Source of the DNA: Aphanomyces cochlioides
Taxonomy: Eukaryota; Oomycota; Saprolegniomycetes; Saprolegniales; Verrucalvaceae
Direction of reading: 5' to 3'
DNA: 64,000 nucleotides
NCBI GenBank assembly: GCA_019828595.1
Contig: JAHQRK010000012.1
Location: 1,612,001 to 1,676,000 of the forward strand
The notes under the pieces were generated by a model that worked only from the letters and a program-made list of their open reading frames with translations, did no database searches and was not told where the DNA came from. Position 1 is the stretch's first letter, and each line of letters begins with the position of its first letter. Below, piece by piece: positions 1 to 10,733 of the stretch. Position numbers and translations under genes: made by a program.

Positions 1-174
1 GAAATCATCTAAAGTACTATCCAATACGTCAATTATGCATGGCAATCTCGCTAGGTATTTCGATGCACTCCGACAAAGCAGTCCTTCGCAACTGGTTATG
101 GACAATACACTTCAAACGCCCCTAGGTACGGCAGTGTAACTCTTGCAGCAACTTTAATAGGGCCACGCAGCTCT
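1..174. other. unassigned sequence
   Basis: No gene or repeat recognised. Readable similarity to glycosyltransferase copy F begins only at about 175, so its missing 5' part is either outside the window or deleted. Confidence 0.4.
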
Positions 175-1352
175 AATTGCTCCAATGCCGTTCTTGATAT
201 TTTCCAATCACTGGCCACCGAGTCCGTCTTGCAGCAGCTTGGCGCTTTGAAGCTGTTGTTACATCGAATGGGCTGGACTTCATTCCACTTCAGGGCAACC
301 CCACGACATGTCAAGACTGATTGGCAACTGCGTCGCTCTGGGAAACATCCTTTGGTCAAGATACCAAACCCAACATGGCTTTGATCGCTGATGATGTGTT
401 TGCAGCATCAGCGTGGCGAGCAGTGAAAACTCCTGGCTTCAATCCTGATGTCATGGTCCACTTGCAGCTAGCAGAGCGACTGGGTGTTTCACCGCACCTG
501 CTCTCTTGTGTCCCTCACTGCACGATGACTGACATGCCTCTTTCACCTGCAAGAGTCATGACAAATGAAGACCAACAGAGCAACTGGTTTAGTTACCTGG
601 AGGAAGCAACCAAGTTCGTCTGGAACAATTTACGCCACGCTGCTAACAAATTGCGTGCACAAGAGCTCAGCGTCACTCCTTGGAATACGAAGCATGCTCC
701 AGGATGGAGGCAGTGGAATGTCCCGACGAACTACTACTTGAGCTCACTTCTCCTGCCGAAACGAGAAGGCTGGGGCTGAGGCGATGAAGTCGCCGACGTG
801 GGGTTCGTTCAGCTCGACGACAACGAACGCAAGTATGCTCCTCAACCTGAGCTGGCGGCCTTTGTAGCTCAGCATGCACTCCGCCGAGTGTACATTTCAC
901 TACCTAGCATGAACCCAAACGTGCTCATTGGAATGGTCGAAGAGTTGGTGATGTATCGTTCAGATATCCAAGTAGTCATTGGTCTCGAGGAGCCCAAGGA
1001 TGGTCCCATGTTCCTATCCGACCGATTGTTAATCCCAGACGCATCAATTCCACTAAAATGGGTCATGGAGAACACTCACGCTGTCATTCATCAAGGAAGA
1101 GATGCACGTCTTCTTGCAGTGATTCTAAAGCAGAATAAACTATCGGTGGCAGTCCCAGTCACAGCTAGTGAAAAGCGCTGGGCTAACCACCTCCGCGAGA
1201 TGATACCCGACATGTTTTCTCCTCCTGCTGCATTGGAAAACGTCGTTGGGCATCCTGGCATGCTCGCAGAACTGGCCGCAAAGCGAAAAGCGGCGGTCGA
1301 AGCCAATGTTCCTTCGATTTGGAGCCACCATGTTGTCTTGGAGAGCAACCAG
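175..1352 (+). pseudogene. two-domain glycosyltransferase, copy F: relic of the second domain, exon 1
   Basis: This is the second glycosyltransferase-like module of the family described at 29138-32977. From 213 it reads G-H-R-V-R-L-A-A-A, then GNPTT, the LAERLGV motif near 470-490, a W-N-T-K-H-A-P segment, and AVIHQGRDAR near 1080-1110, matching intact copy A in order. It is broken by an in-frame TGA at 318-320 (an arginine codon CGA in paralogues) and by a TGA at 777-779 together with a 6-base insertion. Seven codons before PDVMVH, present in the paralogues, are missing. It stops at the conserved exon end S-N-Q, exactly where paralogues carry a 39-bp intron. The matching exon 2 lies 23.6 kb away at 24946. 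The first catalytic module is absent from the window. Confidence 0.88.
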
Positions 1353-1355
1353 GTA

Positions 1356-1382
1356 AAGTAGTGAAAATAAGTATGTGACAGT
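1356..1382 (+). repeat. left terminal inverted repeat of the Tc1/mariner element
   Basis: Begins AAGTAGTGAAAATAAG directly after TA (1354-1355). It pairs with 24877-24903 on the opposite strand with two mismatches. Confidence 0.82.
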
Positions 1383-1453
1383 CGAGATATGATGATCCAA
1401 ATCACTTTCAACTTGTGAATAAACATCAACACAAGCATCCACGTAGTTGTCAT

Positions 1454-1742
1454 TATGAAAAGGTCGATGGACGGCAGAGGCACAACACAAACAAGAACGG
1501 AACTTTGGCAAAACGCCAGGAAATGGAAAGTGAAAGTCTGGCTCTTGCTCAAACTGTCAGGTTCTCCAAGCAACCACTCGCCAGTGGTTGGTGCCTTCCA
1601 AGCACTCCCTTTCGCTTGGATTATACAGTACAATGATACTTAGCTACAACTTTTGTCACACTCGCATGTTCGGCTTCCGCAGACACAGCCACTCATCCGG
1701 ACAGCTATGGCTTGAGAGCTCGAGCATCTTGAAATGCTCATA
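1454..1742 (-). repeat. Copia A LTR (3' LTR in element orientation)
   Basis: 289 bp, two substitutions and one single-base indel relative to 22887-23176. On the minus strand it is preceded by the purine-rich tract GACGGGGAGG, a likely polypurine tract. A reading with TG..CA ends would extend it toward 1793, but the far LTR lacks that extension and the GTCAT duplication supports the shorter reading. Confidence 0.78.
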
Positions 1743-2248
1743 CCTCCCCGTCAACCATAGCTTCTTACATACTCGCCGAGCCATGTTGGGGAAACATCCC
1801 CTCTTTTCCTGACACGTCAATGTTTGGTCTTTGGCGCTGTTGACAGTCCATGTCAAGAATTGATTTCGTATCCACGATTCCGATTTCAGTCTTCATTGCC
1901 AAGAATCGTTCTCTAGAGAGACCTTTCGTGTTTATGTCGGCTAAATTAGAGTCTGATGCCACAATAGAGAGTTTGCGCAAATTGTGATTATACTATAGAC
2001 TTGACTATAGTGATAAAGTTTTACAAGTACCTTTGATACTTAATTTTGTATAGTCGAAATGCCATAGTCATCTTGACTATAAATCGACTTTCAAGCCCCT
2101 TCATAATCATCGAGAATACCTCCATGTTTTGGAAACTCTCAATAATAAATCAATCATAATGATAAGTATTTCAGAGGTTCCTCTTTTCTTTCCACAACGG
2201 TCCAGCCAGTCAATCTCAAGACTTCCCAACAAACTGAGTGCCATCAGC

Positions 2249-3019
2249 ATGGTCGAATCCTCGCTAGAAGTCCCCGTCGATCAAGATGCCGCGCCGCTTA
2301 CACCTGTCGAAGACATGAAGAAGGAGAGGAAGACAAGATTTTCTTACAAAGAAGCCGATGATATCAAGTTGCTGCAAGAGATCCTCAGCGACGACGGCCT
2401 CTTGGTCGATGGCGCGAAGGAGGTCTTGCAGTGGCATGGTATCCACAAACGACTGCATAGTGGCGGAATGGACGTTAGTGAGCATAGTCTCAAGCGTCGC
2501 CTCAAAACAATCTACGAATCGTTCTGCTCGGCAGAACGTGCGTCCAAATCAGCGTCAGGTACGACTTCTTTATTCAATTTAGGTTAAAGCTTGTAACTAG
2601 GTGTTGAAGAGTCTGTCGACGAAAAGACTCAACTGCTTCAAGAGTATCACGACCTCTTTTGCGAGCGGCAGGCCGTCGAAGTTGAAAAGAAGCGGTCGAC
2701 GAATGATCGTGATAAAAGAAATGAAGAAGGAGGTCGTGCGATTCGAGACGCTGCATTAAACAGCGTCGAACGTAATGCCGCTCACGACGACGAGAAGGAT
2801 TTAACAAAATTCGACGTCAACGAGTACCTCAAGGAGATTCTACGCGTGCGTGTGATGGAACACGAGGATCAAGCAGACTTGAAGCGCCGGCGCTTGGATC
2901 TTGACAACCGCCTCATCTCGTTGCAGGAGAACATGATTGAATTACAGAAGGAAGCGACAAGAATGCAGCATGAGACCATGAAGATCATGACAGCGCTGAT
3001 CGATAAGATTCAAAAATAA
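2249..3019 (+). CDS. Harbinger accessory Myb/trihelix-like DNA-binding protein
   Basis: Two exons, 2249-2558 and 2601-3019, with a 42-bp intron (GTACGA...AACTAG, phase 1), give about 242 residues. The N-terminal half has a trihelix-like region (FSYKEADDIKLLQEIL ... QWHGIHKRL ... LKRRLKTIYESF). After the intron follow VEESVDEKTQLLQEYHDL and a charged, probably coiled-coil C-terminus. In this superfamily such a partner binds the element ends and helps import of the transposase; that role is family knowledge. The ATG at 2249 is chosen because the residues before it do not resemble the family. It converges with the transposase gene. Confidence 0.78.
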
Positions 3020-3184
3020 TATAATGTTAGTCGCAAAATATATTATTAGCGCTATTAATATAAATATTTAATCAAATTTAAATATGTTATGATGTTTTTA
3101 TACTATTTAATTGTGACAGCTAGTAATTAAATTCCTTCTATACATTTAAATAAGTACAGTGCAGTTAAAAATATCGAACACATT

Positions 3185-4348
3185 TTATTCATTGAGATAT
3201 TCTTCCAAAGACGGCGGGACAAGGTTGAAGATTTGGCTCGTTTGGTTGCCGCCGTTGACGCATGCAAGGCAATTGGTGAGAAGAACGCCGATGAGGTACA
3301 TCTTGGCAACTGGGGAGAGGAAGACCTTCAGATTTTTCTTGTAGTCTAGAAAAGCCCAGTGCCGCAATATGCCAGCAAAGCACCATTCGACTGATACCCG
3401 CACCGAGCTCATCTTCTTGTTGAAAGCGGCTTGCGCTTGAGTGACGATCGCGCCCTTGTATGGGCTAAGAAGCCATGGACGGAGAGGATAGGCAGGGTCG
3501 CCATAGATGTAGGTTCCAGTCGACGCATGCGACAGCCACTTGTGGCCAATTCGGCTTTCTTTTAGCAGTATAACGTCGTGTCGGCGGCCTTCGATGGGGC
3601 CGTACATCGATACAATAAGACCGTTTGCTAGAGTCACGCTTTGGAACTTGATAGAATGGACTCGTTTATGTCCATTATACGCTTGTCGCTGAAAATATGT
3701 TGGACGCGATATTGGCCGTACCGTGCCGTCAATAAAAGCAGCGCAAGGTGTATCAATCCCAGTCTTTCTGGAAATAGCTTGACTTGATGAAGCTGTACAA
3801 GTCGCCACGAGGGTAGCGTCGATCTCGATTTTCGTTTTGTATTTCGTGTAGAGTAAATTCAATACATGAGAAAAGATCCTACAAAGCTCAGACGGTTCTC
3901 TACCAAACAACATCGAGAGCTCTATCCATCGATTCGGATAACTCATGCGACGCAAGAGAACCAATAGTCCATCTAAAGCACTTACTTTGAGTCTACTCGT
4001 CGTAATAAGCACCTCTGGCAGACGCATACTGGCAAGTAGACGAGATATCTCGTCTTTTTGAAACCTGAATAACGCCAGGCACGTCTGGTCGCACACAGTA
4101 TTCAGCTTGAATCGCTCTTGTGGAATCATAAGTCTTTCGCGAATTGAGCGTCGGAGCAGCAAGAAGATCAGGTCATCATTGCTCGCAGCAAGGAGCACAA
4201 GCATGGTCGGATTCATTCTTCTGCACCAAGGAAATGCACTTGTGAACGAATGGTCCAGAGAAATACGAGCTGAATTACCTCTCTCATTTGCATTCATATC
4301 TATAGTCAATTTTATAGTTGATTTTGCGTGCGCAATCGCCATTTGCAT
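3185..4348 (-). CDS. Harbinger DDE transposase (DDE_Tnp_4 type)
   Basis: An uninterrupted 387-residue frame. The catalytic signature is in order: FIDGTVRPISRP (first Asp, near residue 230), GRRHDVILL, YIYGDPAYPLRPWLLSPYKG (second Asp) and the VSVEWCFAGI segment (Glu). The N-terminal third is helical and probably binds DNA. It catalyses excision and insertion of the surrounding element. ATG 4348 lies close to the right inverted repeat; a downstream ATG (MNANERG) is an alternative start. No lesion was seen. Confidence 0.87.
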   Translation of the reverse strand: MQMAIAHAKSTIKLTIDMNANERGNSARISLDHSFTSAFPWCRRMNPTMLVLLAASNDDLIFLLLRRSIRERLMIPQERFKLNTVCDQTCLALFRFQKDEISRLLASMRLPEVLITTSRLKVSALDGLLVLLRRMSYPNRWIELSMLFGREPSELCRIFSHVLNLLYTKYKTKIEIDATLVATCTASSSQAISRKTGIDTPCAAFIDGTVRPISRPTYFQRQAYNGHKRVHSIKFQSVTLANGLIVSMYGPIEGRRHDVILLKESRIGHKWLSHASTGTYIYGDPAYPLRPWLLSPYKGAIVTQAQAAFNKKMSSVRVSVEWCFAGILRHWAFLDYKKNLKVFLSPVAKMYLIGVLLTNCLACVNGGNQTSQIFNLVPPSLEEYLNE

Positions 4349-4510
4349 TGAATTATACTATAGACTTGACTATGCACTATAGTATAATCTATAGTATAAT
4401 CTTGATTTGCGCAAAGTCTCTAATATATGTCTTCAGACCATATTTTTCAACGCATTCTCGCACATACAAATGGAGAAAAATGTTTAAGCGCGCTAAAATT
4501 CAGGAGTTAC

Positions 4511-5013
4511 AGTCTAAATTTAGGGAATCACAGGAAGATTTGCAGGAAATGTAGCTTGTTACACAAACATCTGTCGAGACAGTGCAATTCACACTTCGCG
4601 GTGCATGTTCCTGTGTGGAGAATCCCAATCAGTTCGGCAATTTCACCATGGAACTGTCCAACACATGAAATCGTTCAGATGTCTTTGGAAAAGCTCAATT
4701 GAGTAAATATGTACAACTTTCATCGCAACACCCGCAGCCAGCCGAGTCGTCACGGCACATGTGCTCATTCTGCTGTTGATGTGGGCTCCAAAGCGAATGG
4801 CCCCCACTAATTACCTCGGCTGAATGACATAGGAATGATAACCAAAACAATTTTATCTTAATTGTTGATTTATTGTCATTAAACTGAGGTAATTAAAACT
4901 TGAGATTGTATTAAAGTGTGGTTTTTGTTTTCCCCTAAGGAGTTGCTGATTTCCATTCATTTTTCATTTCTCATTCAACACAAAAGAGATCGAAGTCCCC
5001 GTACCGGATATGG
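4511..5013. other. unassigned segment between Copia A pol tail and Copia B
   Basis: About 500 bp in which I recognise no gene. It should be Copia A internal sequence or another decayed insertion. Copia B is inserted at its right edge, target CATAG at 5014-5018. Confidence 0.4.
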
Positions 5014-5018
5014 CATAG

Positions 5019-5392
5019 TGTCAGAAATGATAGTATATCCGGACTCTGTACGGATAGTGGAGATTCATTCTTATTTTATTACATGGTTTCGGCAACGAAC
5101 ATATAATGTATTCAAGTTATAATTTAAAGTGTATTTTATGAAGAGGAGTCCGACTCCTTCAAAGTACCAATAGGAACAAGGTCATCAACCAATCATATTT
5201 AATGTAACATTTGTTACATTATCATATGTTGATGGTTGGTTATGCTTCACGGCGTGCATCAGCTATGATGTGAAGAGGAATGCTCACTACTCAATTTGCT
5301 TCCTCGGAACTGAGCTCCTTCTATTTCTACGTATTGTGTATACCCTTCTCTATTGCTTGTTTTCTGAGTGTGTGTGATTGTTATATTTGATA
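5019..5392 (+). repeat. Copia B 5' LTR
   Basis: 374 bp, from TGTCAG to TTTGATA. The only difference seen from the 3' LTR is an A/G in the TATTTT(A/G)TGAAG stretch near 5140. I see no clear primer-binding site in the bases after it. Confidence 0.92.
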
Positions 5393-6360
5393 TTTCAAGT
5401 TTGACTATTCCTGCTGCTTCTTCTGCGAAACAATCTCTTCCTGCGGACTTGGCTCTTCTGGCATTTGACGGAAAGAAGGCCTCGTTTCGTGTTTGGTCCC
5501 AAGGTTTCATTAGTTATCTCGAGGGACTTACTCTAGAGATGACAGGAAACTATCTTAGGGAACCTAAAAAGTTACCAGAACCACGTATCAAATACGAGGA
5601 CTGGTTGACATGTGTGCCTCCTGTAGAATCTACCGGTAATGAGGTTCATGATCAGTGGCATGCATACAATAGAAAGAAAACCGAGCAAAAGGTTCGATTT
5701 TATCTCTTAGCTCTTCTTCCTATGTCTTTCGTTCAACAATTACTAGATACGACTGACTCAAAGACTCCTGTGCATGAGGTGTGGGCTGAGGTGAATCTAC
5801 GATACGGGATTTCTAACGTATCTGCTGTTACTAATTACATCGGACAATTAGTCAAAATAGCTCAAAAACCATTTGACAATATTCAGTCGTGGTTTGGTGA
5901 GATGAAGTCCCTAAAGAATTTGATCAATGCACAGTCCCAACAGCACTTGGGACGAGATAGTGTAACTGATGATATGCTTATTTATTTGGCATTGAATGAA
6001 TTACCTTCTCAATTTTATGGTGCACAGATTAAATATGACTCTTCCTTCACCTTATCTGATGTTGAGACAAAATTGGTGGGTGTTTTCGGTCAAAAAAGAA
6101 AATCGGCTATTTTGACCATGGGAGGTCAAAATTCCAAGCAAGAAGTGCATGTGAACAACGTCGGAAAATTGTCCAATCAGGGTCAGGAAAGCGAAAAAAT
6201 GTCAATATTTCGGCCAATCAAAACAAGCGACACGATGGCGGTCAAGGAAAAGCCAACGTGCGTCCGACGCCTCAAGGAATGAAATGCTTCTACTGTGAAG
6301 GGAAGTACAATTTGCTGGCCAAGACCATCCTAAGTGGAAGTGCCCCAAGCGGCAAGAGGA
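5393..6360 (+). pseudogene. Copia B gag
   Basis: The frame is open from inside the LTR to 6282 and resembles Copia Gag (ALLAFDGKKASFRVWSQ near the N-terminus, long helical capsid region). No ATG precedes this conserved region; the first in-frame ATG is near 5538, so the start codon seems lost. The zinc knuckle C-F-Y-C-E-G-K-Y begins in a second frame at about 6283, and its H-P-K-W-K-C half lies in a third, so the finger is split by small indels around 6300-6330. Not functional as it stands. Confidence 0.77.
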
Positions 6361-6454
6361 CTTCAGCCGGGGATGGGCTCGATCCAACATCTATGAGAAG
6401 CCAAGGAAGATACAAGATTCGACACCCCGAGGACGGGACGCGACTCGTGAAGAA

Positions 6455-8179
6455 GTGCCCTGTGGCGCCGTGACCACTCGAGAAGAGGTGCCGCTGCCAC
6501 CTATGGGCGATTCAAGAAGAGAAATCGAGCTACCCGATGATGACTCGACCAAGTCGATCGAAGAATTATTGTTCGACGACGACGACGAAATGGGTGACGA
6601 TATGATGCAATACTCTCCGGCTCTGGTGGCTGACACTACTGCAACTCCTAGAATGGAGACAGTGGCAGCTTCCATGAAGTCTCTCTCAGTTGAGCTGGAT
6701 CAGGTAATTGCATCTCAATTTCCGCATTTGCTAACACTACGTTCAATGACTAGAAGTGAATGGGCACTCGATGGCGGATGCGGGCATCACATGACAGGAG
6801 AGGTACAATGTCTAGTTAAATCTAATGTACTCTGGTTTTGTGTTCAAATTTGGTGATGGGAAAGGTCTTCAGTGCACACATCTAGGCGTAGCGAAGCTTT
6901 GGTTTGATTCTCCCGAAGGAGTTCGACCATTCACATTCAAAAATGTAGCCTATGTGCCAGGAGCCAAAGCTAATATATGTCATGCAGTTAAACATGCGCC
7001 AGCTCGCCAGACTATAACAACGAACGTGAATCGAGCGCACGAGCTTTTTCGTGAGTGGCATGTGAGTGGCATGTGAGACTAGGCCACGTGAACAGAGAAA
7101 CTCTAACTCGTATGTTGACGTCTGGAAAGATAAAAGGTCTACCTCATCTACATGTCGATAGTTTAAAAGATCTAAAGAAGTTTTGTAAGACTTGCGTTAT
7201 AGCTAAGCACAGACGCATGTCCTATAAACGACGTGTTGGAACTAGACATCCTGACCCATTGGGATCTCTACACATGGACACATGTGGGCCACTTAAACAA
7301 ACAGGATTGTACGGCACAACTAGCGACATTCGCTACTACTGCTCCGTTGTAGACGATGCGTCGTCTTACCGATGGGCATCCTTGCACAAGACTAAGGACA
7401 CAATTCCTAATACTATTAAAGACTTTGTGAATCTGGTTCAAAGACAAACAGACAAAGTCATTCGCCGAGTGCGAACTGATGGAGGCACTGAGTTCAACAA
7501 CAGGTCGCTTCTTAAATTCTACAATGAACTGGGTATTAAATATGAAAAGTCTAATCGATATTTACCCGAGGAGAATGGGTCTGCTGAGAGAGACCACCAG
7601 TCAAAGTTTGCTAAAGTTAGACGCATGCTTTTAGATGCTAATATGAATGCAAAGTGGTGGCCCGAAGCATTGATGTATGCTACGTATATCCAAAATCTCA
7701 CACCTTCCAAACGTCTGAGCGACAAGACACCGTATGAATGTGTTCATGGCGTCCTTCCTGACTTAAGTCGCATTCATATGTGGGGATGTGTGTGTTACGC
7801 ACACATACCGCAAGAGCTTCGATCAGACAAGAAGCTCTCATCTAGGTCTATGAAGTGTCGATTCCTAGGAATAGCAGAAGACTACAAAGGATATCGTCTA
7901 TTAGATATTCATAATAACAAGTTTCTAATTGCACGTGATGTTACTTTTGATGGCGGGTTCCTTGGAGATGCTGTAAGCAAAGTTTTCCACCACCAGGAAC
8001 CTCGCCTAACGCTCAGTGAAACCAAGCAATTGACTCACTGCCCAGTGCAGGAGCCATGGGTTCGCATGCTGGTGATTGTGAGAGCAACGCTGCTCGTCGT
8101 GAGAGAAACGCTGCTCGTTGTGAGAGCACTCACGACAATGATAATGACATCTCAAACACCTCAAGAAGTACTTCTGTAG
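6455..8179 (+). pseudogene. Copia B protease and integrase region
   Basis: Protease: EWALDGGCGHHMTG near 6760-6800. The usual D-S/T-G catalytic triplet reads D-G-G, so it is probably dead. A frameshift near 6820 leads into FKFGDGKG...FTFKNVAYVPGAKANI. About 60 codons seem missing before the integrase. Integrase (from 7055): RLGHVNRETL...FCKTCVIAKH as the HHCC zinc part, then MDTCGPL, VRTDGGTEFNN and LPEENGSAERDHQ as the D, D and E motifs. The frame ends at 8179; the reverse transcriptase continues in another frame from about 8070. Three 21-bp repeats (about 8078-8140) lie at this junction. Confidence 0.82.
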
Positions 8180-10200
8180 ACATACAGGACGAGAATCATT
8201 CAGACGTGGATGATCCTACTTCACCTTCCAGATCTAATCGTAAAAGGACAAACAATGGTGACATTCATAACTTGCAGTTAAAGAACACACGAGTTACTAG
8301 AGTTAGTGGGAGTACTTCAATTAGGGTGAGTCAAAATGACTCTCTAACCTCAACCCTTGACTCTCCACCCCAAACCCTTGATTCTCACACGAGATCGCTT
8401 CGACAAAATCGTCGTCTCCCTCGTCGTTTCGACGACTACGTCTGCAATAATGCGATCATTCGATCAGGTCATCCAAGAACTGAGTCTCTTGAATTGAATG
8501 AATTACTAAACTTATTGCATTCTGGACTTCGATCTATTGATCAACTGGCAGAGTATTCTGTAAATGTTGGTGATATGTCAACAACAACTCAGCCATATCC
8601 AAAAGTGGTTATACCTCGATCTCTAAAAGAGGCACTTACTGGTCCAAACAGTGCACAGTGGCGTCAAGCCATTGATGAGGAATATCAGTCGTTAATCGAT
8701 AATAAAACGTGGAAGTTGACTGAGCTACCTCCTGGTAGACTAGCCATTCCGTGCCACTGGGTATTTACTGTAAAGTACCACTCTAATGGGTCCATCGAGC
8801 GCTTCAAGGCTCGTCTAGTAGCACAGGGATGCCATCAAGAGTATGGTGTAGACTGTGATGAAGTCTATGCACCTGTTGCTCGATTTGAATCACTTCGACT
8901 GGTTCTAGCACTAGGTGTTATTCATGATTGTATTATTAAGCAAATGGATGTGCACACAGCCTTTCTAAATGGGTCCATTCCGAATGGTACCAAACTGTAC
9001 ATGCGTCAGGCTCCAGGCTTTGTGCAGAGTCGTTCTAAACATCTAGTCTATGAGCTTGTTAAAAGCATATATGGACTTAAGCAGGCTCCTAGAATTTGGT
9101 ATCAACTCCTACATGAGTTTCTAACATCAGTTGGTTTTGAACGATGCAGCAAAGAATATTGCATCTATGTTCAAAACGTGGGAGAACACAAAGACGAATG
9201 GATTGTTGTTGTGGTTTATGTTGACGATCTAACAATTATATCGAGGAACAATGATTTGGTTGACAATCTTCAGTCTTAATTGAGTAGTCGATTCAAAATG
9301 AAAGGCCTTGGAGACTTGAATTACATACTTAAAATAAGAGTTGAGAGAAATAGATCGTTAAAAATCATGACACTATCCCAGGAGAAATACATCTTCGACT
9401 TGCTCGAGAAGTATAACATGGTTAACTGCAAACCAGCTCAAACACCACAGCTAGTGGGAGTAGAACTGTATCCTGAAACCTCTCTCTCTCCGGCTGAGAT
9501 CGCCAAACAACCATATGACTATAGAGGGTTAGTTGGTTCACTACAATATTTAGTTAGAGGCACACGGCCAGACATTGCAAACGCCGTGCGATCTCTTAGT
9601 AAGTTTTTATCATGTTATAATAAACTACATTGGGAAGCAGCCCTGAGAGTACTAAGATACTTGAAAGGGACGTCCACATATGGACTTCTTATAGATGGAA
9701 ACCAAGCCGGAGTTTCGTTAGAAGTCCATACGGATGCGAGTTTCGCGACTCAACAGAAAGAGCGTAAGTCAGTAACAGGTTATTTAATTATAATAGCCGG
9801 TGTATGTATATCTTGGTGCAGCTCTAAGCAAGCATGTGTGTCAGTCTCGACGACTGAGTCGGAATTGGTCGCTCTAAGCGAGGGCATTAAGGAATGCGAA
9901 TGGGTCTGTCACCTACTCAGTGAGATGGGATTCAAACCATCTGGACCAGTTGTTGTCTGGTGCGACAACACTGCAGCGATAGACATAGGCCACAATCCTG
10001 GAAATCACAAAGCCAGCAAACATATCGAAACTAGATATTTATTTGCAAGAGACTTAGTTGAAAAGGATAGAATCAAAGTAAAATACTGCAAGACAGAGAA
10101 AATGCTTGCAGATATCCTAACTAAGGCACTGCCGGTGAAGCAATTCCAATTCCTGCGTTATGCGATGGGTGTGCGAGATATGTCCCCTTCGCAACGATAA
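8080..10200 (+). pseudogene. Copia B reverse transcriptase and RNase H
   Basis: The reverse transcriptase reads well: WVFTVKYHSNGSIERFKARL, DEVYAPVARFESLR, MDVHTAFLNG, IYGLKQAPRIWY and the active-site VYVDDLTII. A TAA at 9277-9279 interrupts the same frame between LDNLQS-like and SSRFKMKGLGDLNY segments. RNase H follows (HTDASFA, STTESELVALSEG, WCDNTAAIDI, SKHIETRYLFARD, MLADILTKAL) and ends with TAA at 10198-10200, about 60 bases before the 3' LTR. Apart from the stop, this half is intact. Confidence 0.87.
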
Positions 10201-10263
10201 ACAGCACAATTAACAGCAGAATTGTGGTTAGGTAATGGAGTCTCCTCACTCTTCAAGTGGGAG

Positions 10264-10637
10264 TGTCAGAAATGATAGTATATCCGGACTCTGTACGGAT
10301 AGTGGAGATTCATTCTTATTTTATTACATGGTTTCGGCAACGAACATATAATGTATTCAAGTTATAATTTAAAGTGTATTTTGTGAAGAGGAGTCCGACT
10401 CCTTCAAAGTACCAATAGGAACAAGGTCATCAACCAATCATATTTAATGTAACATTTGTTACATTATCATATGTTGATGGTTGGTTATGCTTCACGGCGT
10501 GCATCAGCTATGATGTGAAGAGGAATGCTCACTACTCAATTTGCTTCCTCGGAACTGAGCTCCTTCTATTTCTACGTATTGTGTATACCCTTCTCTATTG
10601 CTTGTTTTCTGAGTGTGTGTGATTGTTATATTTGATA
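10264..10637 (+). repeat. Copia B 3' LTR
   Basis: 374 bp, 373 identical to 5019-5392. Preceded by the polypurine tract AAGTGGGAG and followed by the CATAG duplication. Confidence 0.92.
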
Positions 10638-10662
10638 CATAGTTCCAACGTGCATGTTTCAT

Positions 10663-10733
10663 GTGCGTCCACCCGGGCGATCGACGTCTTTCTTGGTTGA
10701 CCGCCCGGGTGGACACACTTCTAGTTATAAAAG
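10663..10733 (+). promoter_or_regulatory. GC-rich inverted repeat followed by a TATA box
   Basis: The arms at 10663-10679 and 10702-10718 match at 16 of 17 positions (core GTCCACCCGGGCG and its complement) with a 22-base spacer. TATAAAAG follows at 10726-10733. The layout resembles a pol II core promoter, perhaps of a decayed LTR belonging to the Gypsy remnant downstream; no second LTR copy was found. Copia B is inserted 20 bases upstream. Confidence 0.45.

Larger units (their letters stand above)
1966..4421. mobile_element. PIF/Harbinger DNA transposon, structurally complete
   Basis: A 2456-bp element with imperfect terminal inverted repeats of at least 34 bp, starting AGAGA(G/C)TTTGCGCAAAT, flanked by AAT on both sides (1963-1965 and 4422-4424). 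This is a 3-bp duplication as expected for Harbinger. It carries both expected genes in convergent orientation: a Myb/trihelix-like accessory gene and a DDE transposase, both open. It sits in the RNase H coding region of Copia A, whose frame is restored by its removal. It may still be transposition-competent. Confidence 0.87.
1743..4510 (-). pseudogene. Copia A pol 3' end (RNase H tail), split by Harbinger
   Basis: On the minus strand 4510-4422 reads into ...VRECVEKYGLKTYI and continues in frame at 1965 with VASDSNLADINTKGLSR, the conserved Copia RNase H ending (N-x-A-D-x-x-T-K-x-L). The reading stops at about 1765, 22 bases before the LTR. The two parts join exactly when 1966-4421 and one AAT copy are removed. 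Upstream of 4510 the reading frame is lost. Confidence 0.82.
5019..10637 (+). mobile_element. Copia element B, full length but defective
   Basis: A 5.6-kb LTR retrotransposon with 374-bp LTRs at both ends and a CATAG target duplication (5014-5018 and 10638-10642). Gag, protease, integrase, reverse transcriptase and RNase H follow in Copia order. A polypurine tract (AAGTGGGAG) abuts the 3' LTR. The coding region has several frameshifts, an internal deletion and a stop, although the LTRs differ at a single base. Confidence 0.92.

Noticed and set aside
1456..1793. Longer Copia A LTR with TG..CA ends
   Set aside because: The right-hand copy stops at 23176, and the shorter reading gives matching TATGA..TCATA ends plus an exact GTCAT duplication.
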